From contig JASAND010018147.1 in NCBI GenBank assembly GCA_030248195.1, positions 17,430 to 81,429 of the forward strand: a stretch of 64,000 nt of DNA, given 5' to 3'. The notes below the pieces were generated by a model. The model did not search any database. It was given only the letters and a program-made list of their open reading frames with translations, and was not told the origin of the DNA. This document shows positions 1 through 14,100 of the stretch, piece by piece. The DNA is from Trissonchulus latispiculum. Its lineage: Eukaryota; Nematoda; Enoplea; Enoplida; Ironidae. Within the stretch, counting starts at the first letter, position 1; each line of letters begins with the position of its first letter. A program made the translations under genes and the position numbers.

Positions 1-949
1 GGTCCGGCCAAATAGCCATTTTCGGAAAGTCCCAACTCTATATGAAATAGTCAAAAATAGGCCCAAATATGCTGTTTTGGGCCATATAGTGGGACGCATA
101 TAAGGGTTATCGGGGTCGCTGAATACGATGAGTATAGTCGCAGCGCTGTGCTGTGCTGCTATCGTGCTGTATATACTGTTATGCAGCAACCTTAGCACGC
201 TGTCTGTAGACTTACTCTAAACGGATGAAACTTGGTAATAATTGTGTCTGTAGTAAGGGGGAACTGTAGCTATGTTAGTTGGTGCACTCTCTAGCTTCCA
301 CTGTGCTGTATGTGCTGCCCCAAACACAGCACCTTCGATAACAAGATAGCACTGGAAATCATGCCATACAAGTCTCCTTTTTTGGCAGTGATGTTTGCGC
401 CTAATTGCTCTGCAGTACAGTGCTGCTGAAGTACAGCACGGCCTGTAACTAGCTACAGGTAAGTTGCAGTCGTCCGAAATTCCGCACACAAGTGCGGCAG
501 AGCATTGCAAATCGTGCCGTATGAGTTACCTTCACCGACAGTAAAGTTTGCATCTGGTTGCGCTGCAGTAGAGTGCTGCTGAAGTACAGCACGGCCTATA
601 ACTAGCTACAGGTAAGTTGCAATCGTCCGAAATTTAGTATACAAGTACGTAAGAGCATTGCAAATTGTGTTTTATGAGTTTCCTTCACTGACAGTAAAGT
701 TTGCATTTGGTTGCACTGCAGTAGAGTGCTATATGCTATATACAGCAACTAAAACTATTGCAGCCATGGGTACTGGATGTTGGATTTCTGTCAAAATAGA
801 GAAAAAGGAAGAACTTGGAACTTTTCAAGCTTCTTTGTTCTGTACTTTCGGTTGACGATTAATGATTGGCGGAATTTTTAAAGTTTCTTTCACACAGCTT
901 TAACTTAACGTTTTTGCTTGTTACTGAGAACCTTAAAAATGAAATAGGA
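1..949. other. upstream non-coding stretch
   Basis: No exon with convincing coding sequence and splice sites is visible, although PCM1 must continue upstream. The notable content is the 153-bp tandem repeat listed separately. Confidence 0.4.
385..735. repeat. 153-bp tandem repeat, about 2.2 copies
   Basis: The block with GTGCTGCTGAAGTACAGCAC recurs at a 153-nt offset (near 420 and 573), and the start of a third unit (GTAGAGTGCT at 568 and 721) has the same spacing. Units also share ACTAGCTACAGGTAAGTTGC. No coding frame is kept. Confidence 0.75.
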
Positions 950-2013
950 CAAGAATAAAAATGCTCCGGTGGAGCATGAAAAATGCAATATGGGTGACAT
1001 TAGGTTGTAAATGGACAGAGGACTAGGTTTTAAAACGTTAATATGGGAGGGGCAGGTTGTAAATGCCAGGAGGACTAGGTTAAAAGCGCACTAATATGGA
1101 CCAGCTTCGCTGAACAACCCATATTCGCGGTCACTCATGCTCCACTCCACATGACATACGCGTAAGATCTGCATTCTTCAGCTTTCAAAGCAAGCGGGAC
1201 GATTTTGAAATTAAAGCTTATTCCAAATAAACAATGCAGTTAAGGGGCCAGTTTCATAAAAGTTGTCGAGTCCGCGAGTCGTCGAGTGGCCTTTTACTCG
1301 CATTACATTATGTCTTTGGAATAAAAAATTATTTAGCAGTCACCGAAGGTTAATTTCTGGTAGGTGTAATTAGTAGGACAATGTAAAATAGTTCCACGGT
1401 AGAAATATTAAGCTTTTAAAATTTTTTAAAAATTTGTCTAGTAAAATTTTTACATTGAAAAGTTCTCGAGTAAAATTTGACTAGAGAACTCGACTCGAAA
1501 ACTAGCAGCTATTTTTCAACAGTACTCGCGTTTCAGGATCACAAGTCACTGATATTTCCAGCGTAAATCAGCTACTCGACTCGACGACTCGACAAAGTTT
1601 TATGAAACTGGCCCCTGGTAGAAAGGTGTTCAAGGTGTTTTTTCTGCAGTGTCAGCGCAGAATCTTGTATTAAGTTGATGCGAAAAGCAGTTGACATTAT
1701 GTACGTGTATTTGTATAATAAGGAGCACAACACATATATATACTTGCAGACCATGCTGACAAATCGTACAATTTTCTGAAGAACTGCCAATATCAACAGC
1801 AAGCAGCAGCCGATAGAAACTCTGGACAGTTTTCGCGAATATGGGTTGTTCAGCGAAGCTGGTCCATGTTAGTGCGCTTTTAACGTAGTCCTCCTGGCAT
1901 TTACAACCTGCCCCTCCCATATTAACGTTTTAAAACCTAGTCCTCTGTCCATTTACAACCTAATGTCACCCATATTGCATTTTTCATGCTCCACCGGAGC
2001 ATTTTTATTCTTG
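950..2013. mobile_element. non-autonomous DNA transposon with 180-bp terminal inverted repeats
   Basis: Positions 950-1129 and 1834-2013 are near-perfect inverted copies beginning CAAGAATAAAAATGCTCCGG. The arms are colinear without length change. The interior has no transposase, so it is a MITE-like deletion derivative. No clear target duplication is seen. It lies directly upstream of PCM1 exon 1 and hosts a second nested element. Confidence 0.8.
1244..1615. mobile_element. nested MITE with CGAGT-rich arms
   Basis: Its ends are GGGGCCAGTTTCATAAAA and the inverse TTTTATGAAACTGGCCCC. The arms next to the ends repeat GTCGAGT / ACTCGAC. It sits inside the 950-2013 element and has no reading frame of note. 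Confidence 0.7.
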
Positions 2014-2078
2014 TATATACTTTTAGAATGGAATCAGCCACTGTTATTATTTAAATATTGTAACTAAAGTGATTTTAG

Positions 2079-2171
2079 GTTACTGGACCAATGGTTGAGA
2101 AGCTGAGAACTACGTTGAAAGGTTTCGAGGAGCAGGAAGCACAGTATCAGTCTATTTTGGATAGAACAAAG
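2079..2171 (+). CDS. PCM1: PCM1 exon 1 (first visible)
   Basis: Preceded by TTTTAG and followed by GTTCGT. It is 93 nt, phase 0 to 0, and encodes a charged helix (VTGPMVEKLRTTLKGFEEQE...). It has an internal Met but no initiation context, and reads as a continuing coiled-coil exon. Confidence 0.75.
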
Positions 2172-5100
2172 GTTCGTCACTATGTGGGAGCTAACATTTT
2201 TGTGCTTTTCTTCTCAAAAATAAGATCGGAGACGGTGACTTTTTAAGAAATTTTGGTCTAAATTGTAGAAAAATCCAAGATTCTCATGTTTTTCCAACTT
2301 TTGTTTAATGTTTAAATACGTTTATTTAGTGTTTTGTGATAAAAATAGGTTATTCTATTTTTGACATTTTTGGGGGTGCGATTTGCGCCCTTCAAATCCT
2401 GTACTTACAAAAATACCCTGTTGTTTTTCTCAATCATTCATTTATTTCAAAGTCTGTGCAGAATAAGCATCTATACTCATGTTCCTGTTCCTCATACTCA
2501 TTACAAATAAATATGTAATTTGAGTATTTGCCATTTTGTGGTGGATAGTTATTTCTTTTTTAGGCTCTATATTTGAGCAATTCTGTGGAAGGCTTGCCTG
2601 AATCAGGTTATGGGACTGATGGTGGTTTGGAAACCTCCAGAGAATCCTCAACAAATGCTGTAAGCTGATCTGTAGAATGTTGTTTTGCACTCTCTGTCTT
2701 GTACTCTCTGTTCCATGTTCCGATTTCTCACGTGCTCTCAACTGACAGGTGTGTATTTAGGATGTTTCCAATTTTAAATTTCAATTACATAAATTTGAAT
2801 TTAAGTTTTAGATTATTATTGTTTGTCAGAGATTGCTGTAAGAAGTGTATTTTTCGTTTTCGTTTTCTTTGTTGCTTCAGATTTCCATGGCGGACAGTGG
2901 AGTTGCACTATCACAGAGTCAAGAAGGAAGTCCGACCGTCACTGCAGCGTCTGCTGCTGATCAGCTGTCTACTTCGTTGACCACTGTGGCCGTGAACAGT
3001 CGGAACGAGACCGCTTTTGGACCGTCCGTCGCTGCCACATCGGCCACCGTTATGACTAGATCCCTGCCGGAGCCGGTATTTGCAGAGCTGACGGCCGCGC
3101 CCAGTTCCGCCGTTTCCTCCACGGCTACTTCCAGTGCGGCTGCGACTAGCACCGGCTTGCCGGGCACACCTGTTCACTCTGTAAGCTTTAGCCTACACAG
3201 ATACTGTTATATTTTTGTTTCTCTGTAGGATCCAATTAAGTCTGTTTCTAAAAGAACAGTTAAAACATGTCTTTTAATTGCAATTGGGGGGTTAAAATGG
3301 TGCAGGTTTTTGTTTGGGAAAGTGATTGGATGTGTTTTAGTTTTATCTGTTCTGACTTTCTTCTTTTGTATTCTGTAAAACTCTGTTCCATTTAGAGTCT
3401 AGTTGGTGGAAGATCGTCTGCAATGTCCACTGCCAGCATTGGATCTGACAAATTTGCTCAACAAGTGGATGAAATGTACCGGCTTAAAATGCAACAGCAG
3501 GAGGTAAAGCATAGCCGTGCCTTGTGAAGTTGATTCTGCTCTGTCTGATGCTTTGAGAATAGCCAATGGTTACGTAGATAGTAGTGTAGAAATGCAAGTC
3601 AAAATCATGTGGAGACAGGGTTTACTTATAATTTCATTAAATACGTACTGTCGTGTGAAGTGCTAAAAGTCAAAAAGTTTCCTCAGAAAACTGTTTGCGA
3701 TTTGTTTCGTTTTAGCTTCTTAAAATGAAGGAACAGCTTGGACAAACGTCAGGCTCAGGGGTTCCTGCCACTGAACACCCCCCAGGTGTTTCACAGGGTA
3801 TCTTGGGGAATTTTCTGTTTTGAGTTTATATTGCTCATTGACTGGTTAAAGAATAGAACGTTGATTAATTTCTTAATTCTAAAAAAACTAAAAATTATTT
3901 TTGAAACTTGATTACAAGATTTTTGTTTCTATAATATGTGTATGTAGTTCTTTTTTCCAGAAGAATGGGAATATGCTGATCTGCTTTCTAAGAAAGCCCA
4001 GCTGGAATTGATGAAACGTAGATTGGCTGAAGCTAAAGCTTTGAGAAGTCAAGTTCGGGTAAGACGAGACGAAGTCTTTTCGCTCACCAGCCAAAAGAGT
4101 ATAGCTAACGGAGACCCGTTGCATAAAAGTGATTAGTTGATTAGTGGTTGTTTTGAGGATAATTAAAGCTACGAATATGCTACGACGTTAGTTTTGAAGC
4201 GCTTTGAACGTTTTAATGAAATCCAAAGTCTAAATTAAGTTACAATTTAAAGAGGAGTGGTGTTAGTGTAATAACTTAAGAAATTACGATTGAGTTCATG
4301 GTTTTCCTTTAACTGATTGAACTAGTGAGAATAAATTAAATACTTAATGTTTGGATAAAGTACTTCAACAGCTGCAATATGGTATCAAAATCGCCAAAAA
4401 CGGTGAACAGTAGCAAAAGTTTTCTTTGAAAAAGCTGCTTCAATAATCGACTGTCACTAGTCAACTACCGTATTATACATGCAGTGGTCCATGGCCCTTT
4501 TTTGGAATAGGCAATTTTGGATTTTATTTCCATAATCCATAAAAGGGGGGCCCGTTGCATAAAAATGATTAGTTGATTAGTGATTAGTGATTAGTTGATT
4601 AGTGTAGCAGTTTTTCGAAGAAAACTTTTGCTGCAGCCCGTTGTTTTAAGAGTTTTTGGTACCATATAGTAGCTATTGAAATGGTTTACCTAAAAATTAT
4701 AAAGTATTTGAATTATCGTCACTGACTCATTCAGTCAAAAGAAAAATTATAACTCAATCGTACTTTGTTTACTTTCGTCGTCGTCGTCTTCGGTGGTCGA
4801 TCAGGATGGCAATCCTATACTCGGTGGATTCCAAGGAGGCCACTGCTACCAAAGAAGCGAAGAACAGGCTCAGGGTCGGTGCGGAGACATGATAGTTCTG
4901 AGGTCGGGCCTAGTTCGGCCAGACGTTGGTTGGTTAGTGCCGGGCAATGCAGTAACAAGTGATCAACAGTATCTGGGAGGCTTGAGTCACAGCGGGTACA
5001 GTTGGGGGATGGGAACCTGGTAGGATCAACAGTGTGCCGGTAAGAAGCCAGCAGCCACGATTTACCGCTGCGAAGCTGGCTGAGGAGGACTCTGTCATGC

Positions 5101-8100
5101 CTCCGTAAGGAAGCTTCATACTGGGGAGAGACTGGCCCCAGCCTCCCATAGATGGCAAGGGCCCGAGGATGAGAGAGGTGGTGGTGCCAGGATGAGGTAA
5201 AGTGCCTGCGGATTGCTGCCTTAGCTGTGGAGAGGTCGACAGGGACATCAAACTGTGGCAGGGTAGCTGCAGTACCAGCCAGTTCATCTGCTTCTTCGTT
5301 GCCTGGCAGGCCCGCGTGTCCAGGCACCCACTGAACTGTGCGACTGAGATTTCTCAGCCTGTGAAGCAGGTTCCAGACGCTGGACAATAGTTCGCTGAAG
5401 GAGCCACGTACCCCAGCCCGGAGTAGTCGGACAACGGACTGCGAGTTAGTACAGATTCTGACTGCAGAGGAGGACTTTGCAAACTTTGTTTACTTTATAC
5501 GCAGGCTTCACTCCAATTTAAGTTGTAATTTAATTTAGATTTTTGATTTCATTAGATCGCTCAAAGAGCTTCAAGATGACAAGTAAATTATTGTGGTAGC
5601 TCATTCGTAGCACTGATTATCTCGAAAAACTGCTACACTATTCAACTAATCACTAATCACTAATCAACTAATCACTTTTATGCACCTGAAAAGCGCCCAT
5701 GGGTGATATTTCGGAAACAAGCTTACAGTTACTGTATTGTCAATGTTCTTTACATTTGGTAAGTTTCTGCGGACTGCATGTTTCTGGCCAAGTTTAATGT
5801 CCCCAAAGGACGATTCAAAGACCATACCATTGGTTTTAAGAATTGAAATCGCTCAACCAATCACTATTTTGTTGACAAACTCACAGTTTTAAAGTCTATG
5901 ACGAAGAGCATTGAAGCATCTAAAACAGTGCCCTGCCCACCCCCGAAAAAGCGTCCATGGGCGTTATGTTGGGTGGGCCACTGTTTCGCATAATACTGTA
6001 GTCACTTTTATGCAACGGGCCCCAGTCAAACTGTGGCTAAATATGATATACTAGTAGACTAAACTAAATATTAACTGTTATTATCTACTATGTGCGTGAA
6101 AAGATTGAGTTGATTTTTATCTTGTTAAACTTGATGCGGGAAAAGATTAGTGTCTGTAGTATTAAAGTTTGAATCAGGATATGGTTATTTAAGAATCAGA
6201 CTTTGTTTATTGGAGAATGAATCGGAAAATATTTTTGTATGCTGAAATGCTTGTTGTACATAGCATTCATTGTCGGTCTCTCATTTTTAAGCACTAATGC
6301 ATTAGAAGCTGTGCCTCTTTTTTCCGTAGCTATTTATTAAATTAGCAAGCAAGGTTTCAGTTACGTTGGTGGTTGCATTCAATTCGTCACACTTATGCTT
6401 TTCTTCACTTCAACTTTTCATAAATATGTCGATGCGCGTGCCCCCACTTTATCTGCACAACATTACGTATACGTACGGAGTTAGATTAGGAGGTTGTGTA
6501 TTTTTTGCACCCGCCTTAACATATACTCATACTTAACACGCTGTCCTTTATATGCTCTATATAGTGCGCTCACTTATGGTATATGTGCCGGAATGTTAGC
6601 TTTTACGTATGGCTGTAGTCATTGCTAAACTGGCCTACTTACTTACGTGCTTGCTGTGTTTGCTGTTATTGAATTAGTTGCCTTGTTTTGACGACTGATA
6701 TTCAAAATAGTCCTATCCTCTCTGACAAGTCTTCAGGTAAGAATGATTCTTTTAGTCGCGCTGGTTTTATTGATTCGATTACCTACTGATATTGACTATC
6801 GACAAAATTGCTATAGGCACTGTATTAGAGGTACATAGAACCCTCCTCTTCTTTAGATTAGTTGTAGTCTTTAGCAGATATATCTGTCCGATGTAACGTT
6901 GCCTGAATGATATGGAATAAAGAATTTGTTTTTGTGTATTGTGTTTTGTTTGAGATTTTGCAATTATTTCTCTTTTTACAGTGATGGAAGGTGGACTGGG
7001 TTTTATTTAGGCAGCGATAAAGAAGGCGAAGATGAGGTAGTAGAGCATTACTTCTCGTACGTATTTTATACAATAGATTTATCTTACGTACCATAATATC
7101 CATATATATACTTTGAGTACCTATCTATGTACCTGGCAATATGAATAGGTTATATATATATAGTTTAATTTGAAGTAGTTAAAGTTTTCACGTAAACCAA
7201 TAAATTGATAAGTGAACAGAACAGCGAGGGATAATCTTGATCTAAAAAATGTCAACGTAAGCTTACAGTTTTTTGTCAGGCTGTCAATTAATAATTTTGT
7301 ATGTAGCATTTCTCCCTATTTATTTCATAATGAAAATAAAATAATGGTAACGTAAAGTATTTAAAAATTTGGCTTTTGTTGGCATTTTCCTTTGGATGGG
7401 CTGTTCTAAAGTTGTCAGTCAGTTTGTCTACCTTTGGAACTTTTCGTTTGAGTTTTTGCAAGTTTGACGTTTACGTTTGAATGACTGAGAACACATGACC
7501 TTTGTGTTATCTACATCTGTTGAAAAGGAAACGTTTCTACTGTACAACGTATATATATGTATACTTAAAACCGGTGTTTTTGTTCCGGAAGGATAAAGAG
7601 AACAGGAATTTAGCAGTTCCTTTTTTCAGCTAATTTAAATTTTTGTTAGGGATAATACAGAAGCATCTGTTAGCTTAGCTTCAGCTTTCCAGAAAATTAA
7701 AAGAAAATTTAATATATAATTGTAGTTTACGTAGTTTGCCTCGTCTGTGTTTGTAATGGAGTTTTCCGGTATTTTTCTACTGGGTGTTTAGCCTTTGAAT
7801 TCGACCTTGGTGGTTCCGTCCTGACTCGATTCTTTCTTCCTCTCACTTCCCACCACTTGCATCTTGAGTGGCCAGAAATTGTCATATATATGTAGAATGT
7901 AGAGGATTTTTTGGTCAAAGATTTCAACATTTTCCAAAATCTTCTATTTGGGACTAAAACTGAATTTTTAAACACTTTCAACTTAGTATAAGCAGTATAT
8001 TGTAGAAAACACAGGTGCAGACTTTTTCATTGTTTGTTTATGATTAAAGCCTTCTATTCTTCGTGGATCCGCCTGTGAGCCCGCGGTTACTTAATTTTTT

Positions 8101-11100
8101 GATGTAAAGTACTTTTCCCCTCACCTTTTAGATTATACATCTTTTAGCATATTTGTGCTTTTACTGATTAAGCTCTGAATATCAGTTTTGTCAACTTTGT
8201 AACTAGGTTATTTCCACTTGTCTGACACTTTTAGCTTGCATATCTGGGATACAGATTTCTCTGTAATTTATCTTGACTTGTCCACCATTGTGGGTTCCTA
8301 GATCCAGTACCTCTGAGATGTCAACGAGCTCTCTAGCTATCAAGTTCTTGCAACGCCTATTCATATGCGTACTTATACGTATAACTTAGGCGTGTTTATC
8401 CCAAAATGCGTGTGCTTCAGGCTTAAAGCGGCAATTTTTTAACGTATTTTTGGATGGCATTTTTTTAACGTTTTTTGGATATGTAGCATGAGGCAAATAA
8501 CAGAGAACCTTCTAAACTTTCCCTGTCCATATGATTAAATATATTTCCGAGATATGGAGAGGACTGTACCGTAATTATTTTCGGCACAAAGGCCATCTTG
8601 GATGGTGTAAGCTGTTGTTTTGCCATATTTAAAACTGAAAGCAGCAGATACCCTTTTCAAGTCCGAAAGTCCTCATGAAATGAAGCCTTACCAGTATACT
8701 CATTTTATTACTCCTCTTTGTACAATGATTGTATATATCTCTTGATGAGTGCTGAAGTGTTTTGGCGACTTTTCAGAAAATTTTGGAAACAGCTGTTCAA
8801 GGTAGGTAGGCACTAGCGTAGCCATAATAAAATTTGGAGGGGACAAGTCACAATGTTTCTGAAATTTGAGGTAAAACTGAGCTCTATAGAGTCCGACGTC
8901 AAGCGCAAATTGGTATTTTTGGGTATTTTCGTGTAAAATTAGCGCCGCAGGCGAAACTGTTTTGGAAATATGTATCCGCATTATTCCTACTTGATATTAA
9001 AATTTTTCTTTGGCCTCTGATTTCAGGGGGCATGCCCCTCGCCCCCCCCCCGGCTACGCGCCTGTAAGTAGGTGTAAGATGATAGGATAACGTTAGGCCA
9101 ACAAAATGGCATTCTTATCTTGTATATAGCTTCATTTATTGGAACTTGTGGTATGTCGGGATGTTCGAGTTTGCGTACTCATATTTTAAAAGCGAGTTAT
9201 GTTCAGCCAGGTTGCCTGTAGGGCTGGTTTCCTGGTTTCCTGGTTGTTCGTGTGGCTGGAGAATTAGACAGGTTATTAATTCAATTTTAAATTATATACC
9301 TTTTATGTATTACATACAATTTGCAGTCTGTTGAAATTGGCACCAAAATTTATTCTTATTTCTGTTTTGTCTTAGGAGAACGCTTCAGCAGCCGTAGGAG
9401 ATCCGTCTGCAGTCGATCACAGCTATCCACCCCCGCCGCCTTATTCGGAATCCAGCGGCCCGTCCGCCGATTTAGCAGCCTTATTTGACGCGACGCCTGG
9501 GCTTCAGGCTCAGCCGACTAAAGGTCCTCTGATACCACCTCTGTTTTCGGAAAGCGGTGGAGGCGGTTCCTTTGATCTTGATGTGGCCACAGCAGCAGCC
9601 AACGTGGGTGGTCCGTCTGGAGCCCCTCCGGCGGTGGTAGCAGAACTGCAGGATAAGTTGCGTCAGATCAGAGAGAATAAGCTACAAATGGAACAGATTA
9701 TGGCCCAGATGAGCCAGCTGGAAGCTCAGGCTAGGAATCGTGTTGATGGTGACGGCGATGATAACGGTGTGTGGCTGTGTCTATGAGATGCTTTTAAAAA
9801 ATTTATAATTTGTTTATACGCATTTATATTTTAAATGAAAGCGGACTGGCTTCCTGTGTGAGACTAGATCTGGAGCCTTAGCCATTTAAAGGTTTTATAC
9901 ACTAATGAAAAGATTAAATTTGGGAAACTTTAAGCGCTAAAATTGAAAATATTAGTCTAAAAGCTTAGAATTTGTCAGCACATTACGGTAAAACTCAATA
10001 CTATTTAGACTTTTTGTTTCTTTTATTCGAAAGATTGTTGAATTTTTAATTTTTGAATTTCTTAATTAATGAGAAAGAAGAGGAAACTATTTGTCAGACA
10101 TTTACGTAGTCTAGGGCGACTCTGAATTCGGAAACTTCGTGAATCCGAAAAGTTAGTGTCTTTGTTTATTGATTAAGTGTTATGGAGCGAATTGATTCGT
10201 TTTTTTCATGTGAATTTTAGCGCGTTTGTGTACACTAGTGAATATTTATTTATACTATTTCAATCTGTTTCTTTTTATAGTATCTGGAGAATCTCTTGAA
10301 GTTGGCCAGTTGCTAGCTGGTGCGAGCATTCAGAATCAGGGACCTGAGATGTAATTAGCTTAATTTTAGCAAAGTTAGATTTAATTTCTGAAGTTTTCTT
10401 TTTTATCTTTGTAATGTGTATAAGTGCACGTGATATAGATGCTATAGTGCCGCGCTGCCTTAACTTGTTTTACAAGTGTAGTGTTGCAATTTTCTTTTTT
10501 TACATTTTCACATAAGCTTATTTCAGCCCCGAGCAGAATTCGCCGTCGGTTGCGGCAAGCAGCAGTTTAGCTGCTTCCAATGCTATCCCGGACCCTGAAC
10601 AAACTCGCGTGGAAAAAGAACAGTAAGATGCCAGCTTCTTTTTTAGATTTTAATGCAAGAGGATTTACCCCTTTTCTACAAATTTAATGAGTAATTTTTA
10701 TTGGAACCATTTTACTAAATTGTTATTATCTGATTAATTAGTTAATTGATTATAAGATTATGAAATGAATTTGAAATTTGATTGGATGGCTACTACTTCT
10801 TTCCTTTTGTGGAAAGTTTTTCTTTGCTTACATGTGTTTGAGGTAGGCGCTTTCTCCCCCATGTAGGTAATGACCTGGAAAATACGGTTTTCTGCGGTCC
10901 TGGCCGTCGTTTTACCCACGTAAAAACAACTCCACCTGTACATGTCTTGTGTGATGTCTTAAGAAAATTTTGAATTTTTAAACTTTTGTTTGTGCAATAA
11001 TAACATCTTTTAATCGTTGCCGCCAAAAATTCGTAGGTAGGCAAATCAGTTACTAACTTCTCTATTTATTTTCAAAAACTCTTTTAGTCTAACTGATTTC

Positions 11101-14100
11101 TTATTGCATTGGTTTTGTATTGATGTTGCCGTAAATTTAGTTTTTATTATTTGTTTTTGCAGGCAGTTGAGCGATGCTCGTAGTCGTCTGTCCAAACTGC
11201 AGGCCCTACTGCAGCAGGTTCAAACGGCTGGCGGCATTCGTGACGGCGTGCCCACACAGGCTCTCCATGACTTGATGGTGGAAGTGGATCGTAATGAAAC
11301 CGAGGGATGTCTGGAACGTGGGCAGTTGGGGGCAGCCGGCTCTGTATCGGACGGAGCTTCAAATCAAGGCTCCGCGGCTGCTCCTCTCCCCAATGAAAAT
11401 GGCCTTTCTGATCAAATGAAGTACGTATATAATTGGAGAACAAGTTTTGGCTGACATTCTTTCAGTGGGCATTTTTAATTTTTGTTTAATTGAAACTTTT
11501 GGAAGCTGTTTTTGAGCTGGTTAGCTAATTGTCCCAATGTTTGTTAGGGAAGTTCACAGTTTGATGTTGTAAGCTGGGGTTTTTCTAGGCAAAAATAAGT
11601 GGGGGGGACGAATGGGGGGGACGCCCCCCCCCACTAGTGGGGGGGAGGTCCAAAAGTGGGGGGAATAAAATGGGCTAAAAATGCCAAAAATTCAGTACAA
11701 AAAGTCTGTTTTCTACATATACTGTTATAACTAAGCTTAAAAGTGCTCAATAATTGAGTTTTAGCACAAAAGTAGACCATTTTTGACGAAAAAAACCGGG
11801 CAAACCAAAAAAATTTTAAAATTTTGACCAAAAATCCTAAAAATTTGACATTTTCTGGGCACTCTAGGTTGAGGGGGGGGGAAGCCCAAAAAAGGGTTTG
11901 TTATTTAGGGAAGTTTATCAACGCAAATTTATGGAGCAACAGCAAGCCTTAGATCAGCTGACCGGGGAGCGAGCACGTCTGGAAGAATTGAAGGAACAGC
12001 TGATGCGACTGCAACAAGCTCGTGCAGAAATGGGTAGGCAAACGTGCTCGACGATGCCATGAGAATTTTAATTTAATTTAAACAGTTTTTCCATGTGTTG
12101 CTAATCCTGTGTTGTTGAAAATCCTGCTTTCTTTTCTTTTATTATTGCACTCTGTGAAAACTGAATGCAATTATTTTTGCGTAATTTAAAAGTCTGTATT
12201 GACTGAACCTATTAGTTTGTACATTATTCGTGGAACATAAGCAAGTCAGTCCTTTTGTTTTCCCTAATTTAAAAAAACAGTATTTTCAGGTCCTCAGCAT
12301 GGCTCGCTGTCAGCTCAGCCTTCCAGTCGCATTGTGGATTCCCGATCCTCGTCGGCTGACAGAATGTCCTACTCACGAGGCTCCACCACGGAGCCAGGCG
12401 ATCCACGCTTTCATCGAACACCTGCCGCTGTGGGAAGGCGTTCACAGGCCTTTGCCAGTTCCACTGAACGGTCGCCACGAAGTAGTCATGGAAGACGGTA
12501 CTTCCAAGAGATGTTTGTTAGCGTCTGTAGTTGAAAAATGTGCAAAATATTTTCTCGGCGTTTATGTACAGATATTCCTTACTCTTTTGTTTGGAAAGAA
12601 TTTGCAAGATTTGGTTTTTAAAGTGGAAAGTTGTTCGACTGGAAAGTGCATGCGAAAATGTGTGAATGGGGGTGGATTTAATTTTTTTATTTTAATTTAA
12701 ATTGAACGTTGTTTTTTATAAATTTAGGTCCTCCTTGCTGGATCAAGATCAGCATGGGGCCTGGGCCAGTCAGTCGTATACGGAGGCTGACACGGACGTT
12801 GAAGATAGAATCATTCATACTGGTCTGTGCTAAAACGCCTATAATTTTCTGCTAAATTTTGTCATTCAAAATTTAAACATGTGCTTATTCGAACAGTTTT
12901 AAATAATGCCCATCTTTTGATTGAAGGCATTCCTAACATTAAAATCGTACCATAATTTTCTATTACATCTAGAAAGTGTTGTTTTAAAATTGAAATCAAC
13001 CTTTTATTTGCATGCATTTCTGACATTCTGTTTTATACAGATTGGATTTGCCTTTTGCTTTTTTGTTGACCTGCAGCTTTTTATTGTTTATTTATTGTGT
13101 TTATTGTTTTATTTGTGTGAATATCACGTCTTGAGACGACCAGCGGCGAAACCATTTCCGAATAATTTTCACAGTTTTTTTTTAAATTCAACTAAAAACC
13201 TGGTTCCATACAGCTCCACTGATGAGCCGCCTGCATCGTGAACTCTGATCTAGCAGAGGTCGCATGCACTGCTAACTTAGATTGTTTAATGTTTTTATAT
13301 GCAATTACATTTTTGTATAGTCCATTTTCAAAGTATCTTCAAATTTTGTCCTCTCTAATCTAACAAAAATGAATTATGAATAGCACTTTCATTCATCCTC
13401 CACCAGTATTTCTGATAGTGTGAACTCTAACTTTAGAAGCTATGCCATATCGAGCGGAGTCTCAACCCAGACGTGGAGGAGCCAGTGGTCGGAATGTCTC
13501 TGGTCAAACCGGTGGCATGGCTTCGGGCAGAGGCGGTTATAGAAAGGTCTCTGGTGGATCAACTCCCAGCGATCGGTAAATTAATATTTGCTGCTGTGTT
13601 CTCGGCTCTCAGAAATGTTTTCTATCTGCTGCTAAACTTGTTTGGAAAAGTGGAAAAGTGGAAAAGTGTGAAAAATCAAGGATTCATTATTTTAATAAAT
13701 TCTGATGAAAGCGTACATCACAATTGTTTTCATTTTTTGGAGTATAGAACGCAGCATTTAGTTGTACTCTCATTCTGCGTTACATATCAATTGTTGCTGG
13801 TATGTTGCAGAGAGTACGCTGGTGGGCCTCAGCCGCGCAGTAGTCGCCTGGGCAGCAGTGCCAGTGCCAGCGCTGCGCGTCAGCATCGCAGACGAGTGTC
13901 ACTGGGCACTGATGCTCACAACGAAGCCTCCATGAGCCAGTCTATGGTATCCACTGACTCTGCGGCTGCGCATGCGCGTCATCGACGCGGCTCTTCGCTG
14001 AACATTGATCAACAGTATGCTCAGCTGCAGGATCATATCAACAGCATAAAGGACATTTTTCAGTCCCTGGTCCTGGACCAACAGCAGCAGACAGCACAAC

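Larger units (their letters stand above)
4549..5690. mobile_element. MITE copy 2 (GATTAGTT arms), interrupted by a LINE
   Basis: Ends: GCCCGTTGCATAAAAATGATT at the left and the inverse ATCACTTTTATGCA at the right. Arms of about 65 bp repeat GATTAGTTGATTAGTG. The 707-bp LINE fragment at 4776-5482 is nested in it. A further end-like CACTTTTATGCAACGGGCC at 6001-6023 suggests another insertion at 5688-6000. Confidence 0.65.
4059..9375. other. PCM1 intron 6, 5.3 kb
   Basis: The longest PCM1 intron. The first 2 kb is a cluster of inverted-repeat elements and a LINE fragment; 6024-8810 is AT-rich with nothing I can name; a hAT-like MITE is at 8811-9064. Confidence 0.5.

Noticed and set aside
385..735. 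CRISPR-like array
   Set aside because: Only about two units, 153 bp apart, with whole-unit similarity and no repeat/spacer pattern, in an animal genome.
2845..3228. Independent 127-codon gene
   Set aside because: This is PCM1 exon 3 read through both of its splice sites, not a separate gene.
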